A stretch of DNA of 37,174 bases from CAYRFE01 sp964423645 [NCBI: uncultured bacterium] (GTDB lineage: Bacteria; Macinerneyibacteriota; Macinerneyibacteria; Macinerneyibacteriales). The position numbers were made by a program, and so were the translations under genes. The notes beneath the pieces were generated by a model, which was given only the letters and a program-made list of their open reading frames with translations, searched no databases and had not been told where the DNA came from. Each line of letters begins with the position of its first letter. Within the stretch, counting starts at the first letter, position 1. Positions 7,230-16,159 of the stretch are shown here, one piece after another. The stretch is taken from assembly GCA_964423645.1 (NCBI GenBank), contig CAYRFE010000032.1, forward strand, positions 1 through 37,174, given 5' to 3'.

Positions 7230-8410
7230 CCTAAAATCTCGCTTAATAGTTTTTGTTTCAGATTTTGCAGGGTGACTTTTTGTTGTTTGAGTTGAATCCT
7301 GGTAACATCAAATTGTTTGAAAACTGCGGTCAATTCCTTTTGTTTTTCTTTTTTAGGCAAAGAGAATTCTTGGGAAGCTAATGTTTTCCATTTGATAGTT
7401 GGAGATAGCGATCCTTCGGAGATTTGGACGGCTCTATTCATAAAAACATCGGATTGCATGAAAAAGGGCAAAAAGTCTTTTTCGATATTGTCGTCATTTG
7501 CTCTTAAAATCATGCTGTGGGCAGAGGCAATACCGTCAAAATGTGAGACGGCTACTTTGCGTTGGTATGCTCTGCGCTTCCCGAAGATAATGTCGCCTTT
7601 ATAGATTTTCAGCTTTGTACCGATAACATCATCCGGTACGCCGGTTCTCTCTATTACAAGATTGTCGGGGTCTAAATGCTCCAATCCAACATAGGTGAGT
7701 AAATCAGTTTTTTGTGGCTCGACTCTTTCAGAAATACAGAATGCAATGTTATCGAATTTAACTGTTTCAAAATCATCTTTGCGTAATGTTTTGCCAAACT
7801 GTTGTTTTTCACCGCACAATTCACCAAGCAATTTATTTTTCAAATTCAGTAAATTCTTCTCCTGCACCTCGACCTGCTCAATAGCGGTTTCTATGGATTG
7901 AAAAAGTGCGGCGATTTGCTTTTGTTCTTCGAGCGGGGGAAGGGGGATTTTTAAATCCTTGATACGTTCAAATGTGATGTTGAAAATATTGGTTGTTCCT
8001 TGCGTTCTACCAGCAATGAAGTCTTTTGATTTATCGGTTAAGAGGTAAGTGAATAGATAAAACGGGTGAATAGTTTCTTTAGGTTTTAATATTGCCATGA
8101 ATCCACCTGCGTAACTATTGGTGTCTTCATATGAGAAACCAACTTTTCCAGTTTGTTCTTTACTATTTGCAACTGAAACTAATACATCATTCTTCAACAA
8201 CCTTTGTGAATCTTTCACCTTTACTGTATCAGAAACATATTTGAGATTATGCAAGCTCACTTTACTGTTTTCAAAATCAACATTGTGTGAACGGAGTATT
8301 GCATAACCACCTGAATCAACTTCATCTTTAGTAGAAAACACTACACCCCTAACGAATGTGCATGCTTCGTCAAGTGTTAATGATTTCCACTTATCCTTCC
8401 TCAACTTCAT
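7226..8410 (-). CDS. hsdS: Type I restriction-modification specificity subunit S
   Basis: The 394-residue protein has the usual two half-repeats. Each target-recognition domain is followed by a conserved spacer helix: IPLPPLEEQKQIAALFQ with LLNLKNKLLGELCG in the first half, and FSLPKKEKQKELTAVFK with LQNLKQKLLSEILG at the C-terminus. The two domains read the halves of a bipartite DNA site, which cannot be deduced from sequence. Both domains are complete. No second hsdS or inverted fragment lies nearby, so there is no sign of specificity switching. The start overlaps the DUF1016 gene stop by ATGA, and the end overlaps hsdR likewise. Confidence 0.95.
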   Translation of the reverse strand: MKLRKDKWKSLTLDEACTFVRGVVFSTKDEVDSGGYAILRSHNVDFENSKVSLHNLKYVSDTVKVKDSQRLLKNDVLVSVANSKEQTGKVGFSYEDTNSYAGGFMAILKPKETIHPFYLFTYLLTDKSKDFIAGRTQGTTNIFNITFERIKDLKIPLPPLEEQKQIAALFQSIETAIEQVEVQEKNLLNLKNKLLGELCGEKQQFGKTLRKDDFETVKFDNIAFCISERVEPQKTDLLTYVGLEHLDPDNLVIERTGVPDDVIGTKLKIYKGDIIFGKRRAYQRKVAVSHFDGIASAHSMILRANDDNIEKDFLPFFMQSDVFMNRAVQISEGSLSPTIKWKTLASQEFSLPKKEKQKELTAVFKQFDVTRIQLKQQKVTLQNLKQKLLSEILG

Positions 8411-9507
8411 ACATCCCCACCCTGCAAAAGCTCGATAAATGCCTGCTTATCCGGCAGGATAGTCTTATATTGACTGGCGAAAATCTGGTCGTTGTCTTCG
8501 GGCAGGGTAATTTCAACAAGCACCGTGCTTTTTTGTTTGCACAGCACAATGCCAATCGTTTTATTTTCATCCGGCAGTTTTATAAATCGGTCGTGATAGT
8601 TGACATACATCTGCATTTGCCCAAGGTCTTGATGGGTGAGTTCTCCGATTTTCAGGTCAATAATCACAAAGCATTTTAATAATCGATTATAAAAAACAAG
8701 GTCAGCTCTAAAATGCTTTTCATCAATCGTCATCCGAAACTGCCGTGCCACGAAGGTAAATCCTTTGCCAAGCTCTAAAAGGAAATATTCGAGTTTATTG
8801 ATAATCTCTGTTTCAAGATCGCTTTCAGAAAAGTGATGATGCTCCGGCAAACCTAAAAACTCAAGTATATACGGATCTTTTATGACATCTGTTGGTTTTT
8901 CTATAATATGACCCTTCTCTGCCAGATCCCTGACTCCTTTTTTATCCCTACTTAAAGCCAATCTTTGATATAACGCAGAATTGCATTGACGCTGAAGCTC
9001 TTTAAGACTCCAGTTGTTTGTGGCGCACTCAATCTCATAAAAACTACGTTCGTAAGGGTCATCAATACGCATCAACTTTATGTAATGCGACCATGATAAA
9101 CTGAAGTCTTGTAATATTTTGTTATGGGGAATATTTGCCTGATTTTCTTTAGTCTGCAATTCAGCAGAAGTGGTCTGTTGTAATTCGGTAGCATTGGAAG
9201 AAGAAATACGAGAAGTCGTCTCGTAAATTGAATAAGTCAAAAAAAACTGCCTCATATTCTGAAGATTATCTACAGAAAAACCTTTACCAAATTCTTTTGT
9301 CAGTTTTGCGGAAAGCTCTTTTAAAACCTTTTTCCCATATTCGGCTCTTCCTTTTCCTTGCTGCTCGTCTTCAACAATTATTCTGCCGATTTCAAAGTAG
9401 GTGTAAACCATAGCTTGATTCACAGTACGTACCACATTCTGCCGCGCAGTTTGCAGCAAGTCGGCAATTTTTAGATATAAGTCATTTTGTTGAACTTCTT
9501 TTTTCAT
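8407..9507 (-). CDS. DUF1016 / YhcG-family PD-(D/E)XK nuclease-domain protein
   Basis: The 366-residue protein has the two parts of the YhcG family. The N-terminal DUF1016 domain (QAMVYTYFEIGRIIVE, YGKKVLKELSAKLTKEFGKGFS) is followed by a C-terminal nuclease-like domain. The PD-(D/E)XK signature is seen in FRADLVFYNRLLKCFVIIDLK (D269, D284, K286) with a downstream Q in LGQMQMY. A variable low-complexity linker (TSRISSSNATELQQTT, ~98-115) is present. It sits inside the type I operon between hsdM and hsdS, with 4-nt overlaps on both sides, so it should be made together with the complex. The family's role in restriction is not settled; an accessory nuclease is a reasonable inference. Confidence 0.9.
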   Translation of the reverse strand: MKKEVQQNDLYLKIADLLQTARQNVVRTVNQAMVYTYFEIGRIIVEDEQQGKGRAEYGKKVLKELSAKLTKEFGKGFSVDNLQNMRQFFLTYSIYETTSRISSSNATELQQTTSAELQTKENQANIPHNKILQDFSLSWSHYIKLMRIDDPYERSFYEIECATNNWSLKELQRQCNSALYQRLALSRDKKGVRDLAEKGHIIEKPTDVIKDPYILEFLGLPEHHHFSESDLETEIINKLEYFLLELGKGFTFVARQFRMTIDEKHFRADLVFYNRLLKCFVIIDLKIGELTHQDLGQMQMYVNYHDRFIKLPDENKTIGIVLCKQKSTVLVEITLPEDNDQIFASQYKTILPDKQAFIELLQGGDV

Positions 9508-10979
9508 ACTTCAATCCCGATATTTTTCAGTTGAGTGTATAAATTTTCAAGGGAAGCATTTATTTGCTCTTGCCCTATTCTTATATCGGCAATTAAATCT
9601 TCGGTATTGTGTTCGTTCGCGCTGGCGGTCTGCTTTACATACAGCTGTAAACTCAAATTGCCGTTGTTTTCAAGCACTTCCTGATTGCTCATCACTTTGG
9701 TAAAGCCTTCGGCATCTTTAAACTTCCAGTAAGCATCGCTGATCTTTTTTATATGCTGTGGTTCAAGCCAGGCGTTTGTTCTCTCAATTCTCAGTTCTTC
9801 TTTTGCATCAATAAAAATGATTTTGCCTTTTCTATCATTCGGTTTCTTCATCCTGCAAACCAGCAGACAGCTTTCCATACTACTGTTGTAGAAAAGGTTT
9901 TTACCAAGCCCTATCACCGCATCAACATAATCTTCTTCAATCATTTTCTTGCGGATAGCGCTTTCGGCATCCCGAAATAAAACGCCATGCGGCCAGAGAA
10001 CAACGCTTCTTCCGGTTTCCGGATTAAGACTTTTCATAATATGCTGCTGAAATGCATAATCAGCACAACCCTGCGGTGGGGTTCCCCAGATATTTCTACC
10101 GAAAGGGTCATTCATCCACTTTTGCTGGTTCCACCGTTTCACGCTATACGGCGGATTGGCCATAATCACATCAAACTTTTTAAGCTCATCATTTTCAAGT
10201 ATCTGTGGACTTTCCAGCGTATCACCCTGAACAATCAAAAATTCATCTACATTATGCATAAACATATTGATACGGGCGATAGCCGAGGTAATGAGGTTGA
10301 GTTCCTGCCCATAAAGTTTTAAGGTTCGGTATTCTTTTTTCTGTTCCTTTACATGTAAAGTGCTTGAAAGTAGTATTCCACCGCTTCCGCAGGTCGGGTC
10401 ATAAATGCTTTCACCGCTTTGCGGGTCGGTAATTTGAGTCATAAGTTTTACAACAGTCCGGTTTGTGTAAAACTCTGCGGCAGTATGGCCGCTATCATCG
10501 GCAAATTTCTTAATCAGGTATTCGTAGCCTTCGCCCATTATGTCATGGGGAACATTGCTGACCGTTAAATCCATCCGGCTGAAATGCTCAATCAGGTCGA
10601 GCATCTTCTCATCGCTCATTCGGCGTTTGTTTGTCCACTGAGCATCACCAAAGACATCGTGGAGCATTTCAAAATTCGCTTTTTCGATTCCGTTGAGAGC
10701 TTTTTGGAGTGCAGCACCTACATCAACAGTCTTTTTGCGTATATCTTCCCAATGGCAGTCATCAGGTATCTGAAAACGATGATTTTCCTGAAATAATGCA
10801 TAGTCTAAATCATTATCGCTCTCTTCAAGAGCAGTTTTATACTCTTCATCCCATACATCACTGATGCGTTTGAAGAATAAAAGCGGAAAAATGTATTGTT
10901 TAAAATCTGCGGCATCAATCATTCCGCGAAGGATGTTTGCCGCGCCCCAGAGGTAATCTTCAAGTTCTTTTTTTGTCAT
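9504..10979 (-). CDS. hsdM: Type I restriction-modification DNA methyltransferase subunit M
   Basis: The 491-residue protein is an N6-adenine DNA methyltransferase. It has the HsdM N-terminal helical domain (LWGAANILRGMIDAADFKQYIFPLLFFKRISD), the S-adenosylmethionine motif DPTCGSGG (194-201) and the catalytic motif NPPY (275-278). With HsdS it protects host sites, and with HsdR it forms the restriction complex. The ATG is preceded by GGAG at 7-nt spacing. It is the first gene of the four-gene operon, so transcription should start in the 295-bp gap upstream. Its last codons overlap the DUF1016 gene by ATGA. Confidence 0.96.
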   Translation of the reverse strand: MTKKELEDYLWGAANILRGMIDAADFKQYIFPLLFFKRISDVWDEEYKTALEESDNDLDYALFQENHRFQIPDDCHWEDIRKKTVDVGAALQKALNGIEKANFEMLHDVFGDAQWTNKRRMSDEKMLDLIEHFSRMDLTVSNVPHDIMGEGYEYLIKKFADDSGHTAAEFYTNRTVVKLMTQITDPQSGESIYDPTCGSGGILLSSTLHVKEQKKEYRTLKLYGQELNLITSAIARINMFMHNVDEFLIVQGDTLESPQILENDELKKFDVIMANPPYSVKRWNQQKWMNDPFGRNIWGTPPQGCADYAFQQHIMKSLNPETGRSVVLWPHGVLFRDAESAIRKKMIEEDYVDAVIGLGKNLFYNSSMESCLLVCRMKKPNDRKGKIIFIDAKEELRIERTNAWLEPQHIKKISDAYWKFKDAEGFTKVMSNQEVLENNGNLSLQLYVKQTASANEHNTEDLIADIRIGQEQINASLENLYTQLKNIGIEV

Positions 10980-11274
10980 CTCGAAACTCCGTTTTCGTCT
11001 AAAGTATTCAAGTTTATTAGTATTTCAGACAACACAGAAAATTGTGGCTTTCTTCTATAATAGTTCATATTCTTTCTAACTTTTACAACCACTATTTTAT
11101 TCTTCCTTATTCTGTTTTCTTTCTTTCGTTGCATTCTTCTTAGCAGGAATACTCAAACTACATACAAAACAGGTGTATACTCAATTTGACGTATATTTTC
11201 CCATCCATCTCTTTTATTGACTATCATACATAAAAGGAACTCTGTCAACGCCTTTTTTCTGTTCGCCACCCTTC
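10980..11274. other. Intergenic region upstream of hsdM
   Basis: These 295 AT-rich bases hold no gene. They must contain the hsdM promoter and the 3' region of the envelope operon. TTGACA on the minus strand (11243-11248) has only TATGAT at 14-bp spacing, so no promoter is called. No clear terminator is seen. Confidence 0.45.
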
Positions 11275-11862
11275 TCACCGCGCCATCGTATTCATCGCCT
11301 CGCGTAATGATCGCGCATATGCGAACAATACATTCCCTGCATTTTCAACAAGTTTTTTCTTGTCGGAGTCTTTCTCAGAGCGAAGATCAACGGTGTAACC
11401 ATTGCCCTCAGGAGCGTCTTCCACGATCAATTTGTATGCTTTTTTTTCGTGAAAATAGACACGATAGGTTGACGGCGGCATGAGTTCGATCCCCGTGTTC
11501 GCCAAATCCACTCCTTGCCCGAAAATGAAAAACACATCCCCCGCATCATCAAAATTCATCTGCAAAGAAACTTGCCCTACCGCAGGAAGCATCTTCATGA
11601 TAGTGATACGCCGCACAAAGAACGGTGCATCATACGGGTCATTCATAAATTCTTTTTCGGTGCCGCCTATATACCATACGTCGATCTCATTGGGATTTTG
11701 CCCGCCGCCTATGGAGATCTTCGAATGACTGTACCCGCTTTCGGTGATGGTCTTCTCGATCGTCGCATAATCACTGCGTATTCGTTGTGTAACAGGCGTC
11801 GTGTCGGCATACAGTACCGTAAAAAACACTGCGCTCAACATCAGTACCATGATCATTTTCAT
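11275..11862 (-). CDS. Exported protein of unknown function
   Basis: The 195-residue protein begins with a typical signal peptide (MKMIMVLMLSAVFFTVLYA, cleavage probably after YA near residue 20), so the mature form is periplasmic or surface-exposed. No known domain is recognised. The mature part is mixed alpha/beta with GGGQNPNEIDVWYIGG and TYRVYFHEKKAYKLIVEDA. I use the ATG at 11862 because GGAG lies 6 nt before it; a GTG two codons upstream is too close to that site. It follows murA by 35 bp and is the last gene of the seven-gene minus-strand unit, so a cell-envelope role is plausible. Confidence 0.75.
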   Translation of the reverse strand: MKMIMVLMLSAVFFTVLYADTTPVTQRIRSDYATIEKTITESGYSHSKISIGGGQNPNEIDVWYIGGTEKEFMNDPYDAPFFVRRITIMKMLPAVGQVSLQMNFDDAGDVFFIFGQGVDLANTGIELMPPSTYRVYFHEKKAYKLIVEDAPEGNGYTVDLRSEKDSDKKKLVENAGNVLFAYARSLREAMNTMAR

Positions 11863-11897
11863 AACCACTCCTCTCCTGCTACAGTATGTAACAGCAC

Positions 11898-13205
11898 TTA
11901 CTGCGCCGTTTTTCTTACGATCTTTGCACCGAGAGCATTGAGCCGCTCGTCGATACGCTCATAGCCGCGGTCAATTTGCGTAATATTATTGATGATCGAT
12001 GTCCCTTCCGCGCCGAGTGCCGCAATGAGTAGCGAGATACCCGCACGAATATCCGGGCTTGCCACTTCACTTGCGATAAGTTTGCGAGGGCCGACCACTA
12101 CCACGCGGTGCGGATCGCACAACACGATACCTGCGCCCATGTAGATAAGTTTATCAACGAAGAACATACGGTTCTCATACATTTTCTCATGAATGACCAC
12201 GCTTCCGCTTGCCTGTGTGGCGGCGACGATGAGCACAGACGTGAGATCGGAAGGGAACAACGGCCACGGTCCGTCACCGATCATCGGTATCGCCGCGCGG
12301 AAGTCAGAATGTACTTTCATCGTCTGATGTCCCGGTATATACAGATCGTCACCTTTGCGTTCGAAGTGTAACCCGATACGAGTAAAATCACGCCCGATGA
12401 TATCAATATACGGTGTTTGGTTTGCATACACGCCTTTGACGGTGATCTCACCGCCGGTGACCGCCGCAAGCGACATAAAACTGCCCACTTCGGTATGATC
12501 ATCCTGGATGCGATACGTCGTGCCGTGTAGTTCGTCCACTCCGTTGATATCGATCCTGTTGGTACCAATGCCGGTTATTTTTGCCCCCATTGTATTCAAC
12601 ATATTGCATAAGCCCTGTACATGCGGCTCGCATGCGGCATTGTAAATTGTCGTGTGTCCTACGGCACAAACGGCGGCCATGATCGCATTCTCAGTGCCCG
12701 TTACCGACGGTTCATCGAGGAGCAAGAATGCGCCTTTTAGTCGTTTATCACTTGCAAAGAATTCCACTGCATCCACACCCGGTTCGGTGGTGTACTCCAC
12801 GCCGAGTTTCTCCATCGCAAGCAGATGGGTATCGATACGACGACGCCCGATCTTGTCGCCGCCGGGTAACGGGAACGATACTTTTCCCAACCGAGTAATT
12901 ATCGGCCCGATAAGCGTGATCGATGCGCGTATCTCACGCACCTTTTTCTCGTCAAGTTCCCACTTGTCCAATGTTGATGCATTGATCTTTACGGTATGGG
13001 CATCAATTTTTTCAACGCTGACGCCTATATCGGCAATGATCTCCAACAGTACCCGCACATCTTTAATATCCGGCACATTCTCCAAGATAACATCCTCTTT
13101 GCTGAGCAGTGCCGCCGAAATGACCGGCAACGCTTCGTTCTTGTTTCCTGCAGGCGTAATGTCGCCTTTTAACAATGTGCGACCCTGAACTTCAAAATAC
13201 ATCAT
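11898..13205 (-). CDS. murA: UDP-N-acetylglucosamine 1-carboxyvinyltransferase (MurA)
   Basis: MurA catalyses the first committed step of peptidoglycan synthesis, adding enolpyruvate from PEP to UDP-GlcNAc in the cytoplasm. The 435-residue protein has the family marks: NKN (K22), the loop LPGGDKIGRRRIDTHL (113-128) and FPSDL containing the catalytic aspartate. In most bacteria the loop residue is cysteine, the target of fosfomycin. Here it is aspartate (D117). Aspartate at this site is known in Mycobacterium, Chlamydia and Borrelia and gives intrinsic fosfomycin insensitivity. The enzyme should be active and resistant. GGAGG precedes the tandem ATGs; the upstream exported-protein stop lies 3 bp away, showing co-transcription. 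Confidence 0.95.
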   Translation of the reverse strand: MMYFEVQGRTLLKGDITPAGNKNEALPVISAALLSKEDVILENVPDIKDVRVLLEIIADIGVSVEKIDAHTVKINASTLDKWELDEKKVREIRASITLIGPIITRLGKVSFPLPGGDKIGRRRIDTHLLAMEKLGVEYTTEPGVDAVEFFASDKRLKGAFLLLDEPSVTGTENAIMAAVCAVGHTTIYNAACEPHVQGLCNMLNTMGAKITGIGTNRIDINGVDELHGTTYRIQDDHTEVGSFMSLAAVTGGEITVKGVYANQTPYIDIIGRDFTRIGLHFERKGDDLYIPGHQTMKVHSDFRAAIPMIGDGPWPLFPSDLTSVLIVAATQASGSVVIHEKMYENRMFFVDKLIYMGAGIVLCDPHRVVVVGPRKLIASEVASPDIRAGISLLIAALGAEGTSIINNITQIDRGYERIDERLNALGAKIVRKTAQ

Positions 13206-13208
13206 CGC

Positions 13209-14897
13209 TTACCTCCACATTAAATAATTTTTCATGTCTTCATGTGCGTGAAGCATTACGTTCAATGCTTTCTTATCCGTTAAATATAAATAGATCCGTT
13301 TTTGTGCATCATTTTTCAGCCACATTGAATACGTTTTTTCCATAAAGGTCGTATATCGTGTCAACGCTTCACTTTCTTTTCCGTCTAAAAAAAGCATATC
13401 CCCCTGCATAAGAAGCGATGCTTTATGGTACTGAGAGACCGTTTTCATTGTATCCGTGAATCCTCCGATGTTACGGTTCACATAGTGAACAAGCATGAAC
13501 CTATAGGCCTTATCCCGTGTATTCGCCATCGCAGAATAATAGCGAACCGCTTCCGTCTCATTATTACGCAAAAAAAAGTAAATGTCACCCAAAATTTCAT
13601 TTTTTCGCACATAGTTTGACATTTTTAAATACGAAATATCATCAATAAGTGCGTTATCGGCATTATCAAGCATCACATCGGCAAATTGTTCCACCCGAAT
13701 CTTTGACGGAAGCGCATGGATCATCGGAGCGAATCGGTCATACGGAATCTTTGCAATAAGAGATCCAATGATCGTCGCTTTATTCGTATCATTGGTCAAC
13801 AACGATATAATAGTCACTATGGTTTCAGCATCCTGATTCGCATTGAACATTCCAGTGCATTGCATCCAAAAAGTATCGTCACGAATTGATGCGATATCCT
13901 TAAAATCGGCAAGACGGATCAGTTCTTTGAATAACGCACTGTCAAATAACCCGGTTTTTTTATACCAATCATAGTAGGCAATAAATGCCTCGGTATATTT
14001 TTTTTCCGACAATGCCATTCGTCCGTGAATATCTTCAAACGCTTTTTCTTGGTCGTTCCACTGCATGAATAGTTGTCGGACATCATGTATCGCCTCAAAT
14101 TCGATAAGATCGGTCAATAAACGTCGCTTCTCGTGAGTGTTGAATGAATATCGTGATGCGGCGGTATACCCCTCGTGCAATATATCCGAAAGTGCGATAT
14201 CTGTTTTATCGGTCAAAAGTTTTTTTTCATACAGATCTCGTAAAATGAGTTTCTTTTTTCGGCGCATACAGTACTGCACAAGGATCCGTTGCCGGTTACT
14301 GTTTTGAGCGGTAAAGGCAATACGAAAGGTGTCGATATCATTGGATGCGATCGCAAGGAAGGCAGTAAGAATATGGCGTTGCCCGTACAAGGCTATTTTT
14401 TGTGGTGCCACACCCTTTACGACAAAGTGATTACTTAGGAAATCAAGCATTTCAGCCTGCTCGATCGACCGATAGTGTGTTTCCATGATCTCGGCAAGTT
14501 CATCATCCCGATAATGTGACCGAGCAAAAAAATAATATTGATAAAATAATTCCTGATCAAATCCGAACGTCGTGAAGTAATATCGCACAAACTCTGCTTT
14601 TTCCTCATCTCCAAGGAGTGACCACATGATACGTACATGATTGGGAAATAACTCTTTTTTTTCGATCAGCATGCGGTACACCGTGAGCGCATGATACGCA
14701 TCACCTTTTCGTTGATATGCTTCGGCAATTTGCAGCCATTCGGATGTGGTGAATGTATCTTTTGATTCTATCGCATGGGTGATCACCGCATCATAATCTC
14801 CCCGAGAAAAATGATCATTGATCACACCGCCGTACACTGCGGTCACAAAAAACAACAGTGCGCACAATACCACACAATAATAACGCATATGGATCAT
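13209..14897 (-). CDS. Exported TPR-like protein of unknown function
   Basis: The 562-residue protein starts with a signal peptide (MRYYCVVLCALLFFVTAVYG) and continues with helical repeats of TPR type, clearest at DHFSRGDYDAVITHAIESK, SEWLQIAEAYQRKGDAYHAL and near the C-terminus (GDMLFLDGKESEALTRYTTF). It is probably a periplasmic scaffold. No enzymatic motif was seen. Two starts are possible, ATG at 14897 and ATG at 14888; neither has a strong ribosome site. It follows the 55-codon gene by 9 bp and precedes murA by 3 bp, so it belongs to the same operon. The link to cell-wall synthesis is inferred from position only. Confidence 0.72.
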   Translation of the reverse strand: MIHMRYYCVVLCALLFFVTAVYGGVINDHFSRGDYDAVITHAIESKDTFTTSEWLQIAEAYQRKGDAYHALTVYRMLIEKKELFPNHVRIMWSLLGDEEKAEFVRYYFTTFGFDQELFYQYYFFARSHYRDDELAEIMETHYRSIEQAEMLDFLSNHFVVKGVAPQKIALYGQRHILTAFLAIASNDIDTFRIAFTAQNSNRQRILVQYCMRRKKKLILRDLYEKKLLTDKTDIALSDILHEGYTAASRYSFNTHEKRRLLTDLIEFEAIHDVRQLFMQWNDQEKAFEDIHGRMALSEKKYTEAFIAYYDWYKKTGLFDSALFKELIRLADFKDIASIRDDTFWMQCTGMFNANQDAETIVTIISLLTNDTNKATIIGSLIAKIPYDRFAPMIHALPSKIRVEQFADVMLDNADNALIDDISYLKMSNYVRKNEILGDIYFFLRNNETEAVRYYSAMANTRDKAYRFMLVHYVNRNIGGFTDTMKTVSQYHKASLLMQGDMLFLDGKESEALTRYTTFMEKTYSMWLKNDAQKRIYLYLTDKKALNVMLHAHEDMKNYLMWR

Positions 14898-14906
14898 CGA
14901 TACTAA

Positions 14907-15074
14907 TTATTTTTTCGGATATTTTTCGATCTCGGCCGTATAATTATGCACCATTTCTTCCAATTCATTAAGATCATTACCGAGTACCGAAAGATCACGT
15001 CTGAGATATTCGAAACGTTCATTGAAACGCTTTTCAATTTCTTCGAGATATTTCAACATTTTTTCATCAATCAT
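14907..15074 (-). CDS. 55-residue coiled-coil-like small protein
   Basis: This small gene starts with ATG at 15074, preceded by a perfect AAGGAGG ribosome site, and overlaps the histidine kinase stop by 4 nt (ATGA), indicating translational coupling. The product (MIDEKMLKYLEEIEKRFNER... to EKYPKK) is charged and almost wholly helical. Leucine, isoleucine and valine are spaced in a heptad-like manner (YLEEIEKRF, YLRRDLSVLGNDLNELEEMV), so a coiled coil is likely. It has no signal peptide. I recognise no family. It could be a binding partner of the kinase or of the GAF sensor; this is inference from coupling alone. Confidence 0.78.
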   Translation of the reverse strand: MIDEKMLKYLEEIEKRFNERFEYLRRDLSVLGNDLNELEEMVHNYTAEIEKYPKK

Positions 15075-16159
15075 ACCAGAACCTCCTTAAGATGGGGCAG
15101 TTGACAGTAAAAAACCGTTCCGCTGCCGACCGTACTTTCAACCCATAACCGTCCGTGATGCAATTCTACTATTTCTTTTGCGATAGCGAGACCGAGTCCG
15201 CTGCCACCGAATTTCCGTGTAGTGGATCCGTCAACCTGATAGAACATATCAAATACATGCTCCCATTCTTCACGCGGTATACCGATACCGGTATCCCGTA
15301 CAGACAACACGCATCGGTCATCTTTTAACGAATCGATCTGAACAACGACGGAACCTTGTTCGGTGAATTTTATCGCATTTGAAATCAGATTATTGAATAC
15401 CATTTTAAGTTTATCGTAATCCCCCGGTATGCATACATGTTTCATCATACCGTCAAGTGACAGTGTAATTCCTTTTCGTTGTGCAAGCGAATCAAAGGTA
15501 GACGCCAACTCATTACCCAAATCAGCCAAAAACACTCTGTCAGATTGCATGATCACTTTTCCTGCAGCAATTTTATTAAATTCCAATATTTGATTGATAA
15601 GATTGAGCAATTCTCTGCTGCGTTCGGTGATACGTTCCAGTTTTTCTTTTTGCGTGGCGTTGATCGGACCCAAAATCTCTCCGTGCAATAGCTCGGTGAA
15701 ACCGCTGATCGCATTCAACGGCGTTTTCAATTCATGCGAAATGGTCGCAAGGAATTGGTTCTTCATCGCATCGAACTCTTGTAACCTCTTGTTTTGTGCT
15801 TCAAGGGAACGATTGGTCTCTGATAACTCTACTTCCCTTTGAAGAAGTGTCGCTTTCATGGTTTCACATGTTGCGGCGACGGTACATATTTCCTCAGGAC
15901 CGAGAACGACTATTTCAGTCGCACTGAGTAAACTTTTTTCCATTTGCCCTTTATTTATGATGCGAACAGCGGCATCCAATTTTTTAAGCGGCTGAATAAT
16001 TGTGTGAATAATGAACCACGTCCACGCTCCGGCGGTAGCGACACACATTGATACGAAGACCACAGGATACGGAAACAGAAAAAACACGGCGATCGCAAGG
16101 ATCGTTGAGGCGATAAAACCACTAATCGCCAGATTTCGAATTGTCATCCGGCTTACCAT
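15071..16159 (-). CDS. Membrane sensor histidine kinase
   Basis: The 362-residue protein has two N-terminal membrane segments (~8-29 and ~32-52) with almost no loop between them, then a HAMP-like linker (QPLKKLDAAVRIINKGQ), a coiled coil, the H-box FLATISHELKTPLNA (phospho-acceptor H142), the N-box NNLISNAIKFT (~256-266), G1 DTGIGI (289-294) and G2 GGSGLGL (318-324). It is a complete kinase with no periplasmic sensor domain, so the signal probably comes from the membrane or a partner. ATGs at 16159 and 16147 are both possible. The gene overlaps the preceding GAF/DHp gene and ends in an ATGA overlap with the 55-codon gene. No response regulator is nearby. Confidence 0.92.
   Translation of the reverse strand: MVSRMTIRNLAISGFIASTILAIAVFFLFPYPVVFVSMCVATAGAWTWFIIHTIIQPLKKLDAAVRIINKGQMEKSLLSATEIVVLGPEEICTVAATCETMKATLLQREVELSETNRSLEAQNKRLQEFDAMKNQFLATISHELKTPLNAISGFTELLHGEILGPINATQKEKLERITERSRELLNLINQILEFNKIAAGKVIMQSDRVFLADLGNELASTFDSLAQRKGITLSLDGMMKHVCIPGDYDKLKMVFNNLISNAIKFTEQGSVVVQIDSLKDDRCVLSVRDTGIGIPREEWEHVFDMFYQVDGSTTRKFGGSGLGLAIAKEIVELHHGRLWVESTVGSGTVFYCQLPHLKEVLV

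Noticed and set aside
7226-8410. Possible phase-variable hsdS cassette
   Set aside because: Only one hsdS copy is present, and no inverted repeats or silent fragments were found near it.
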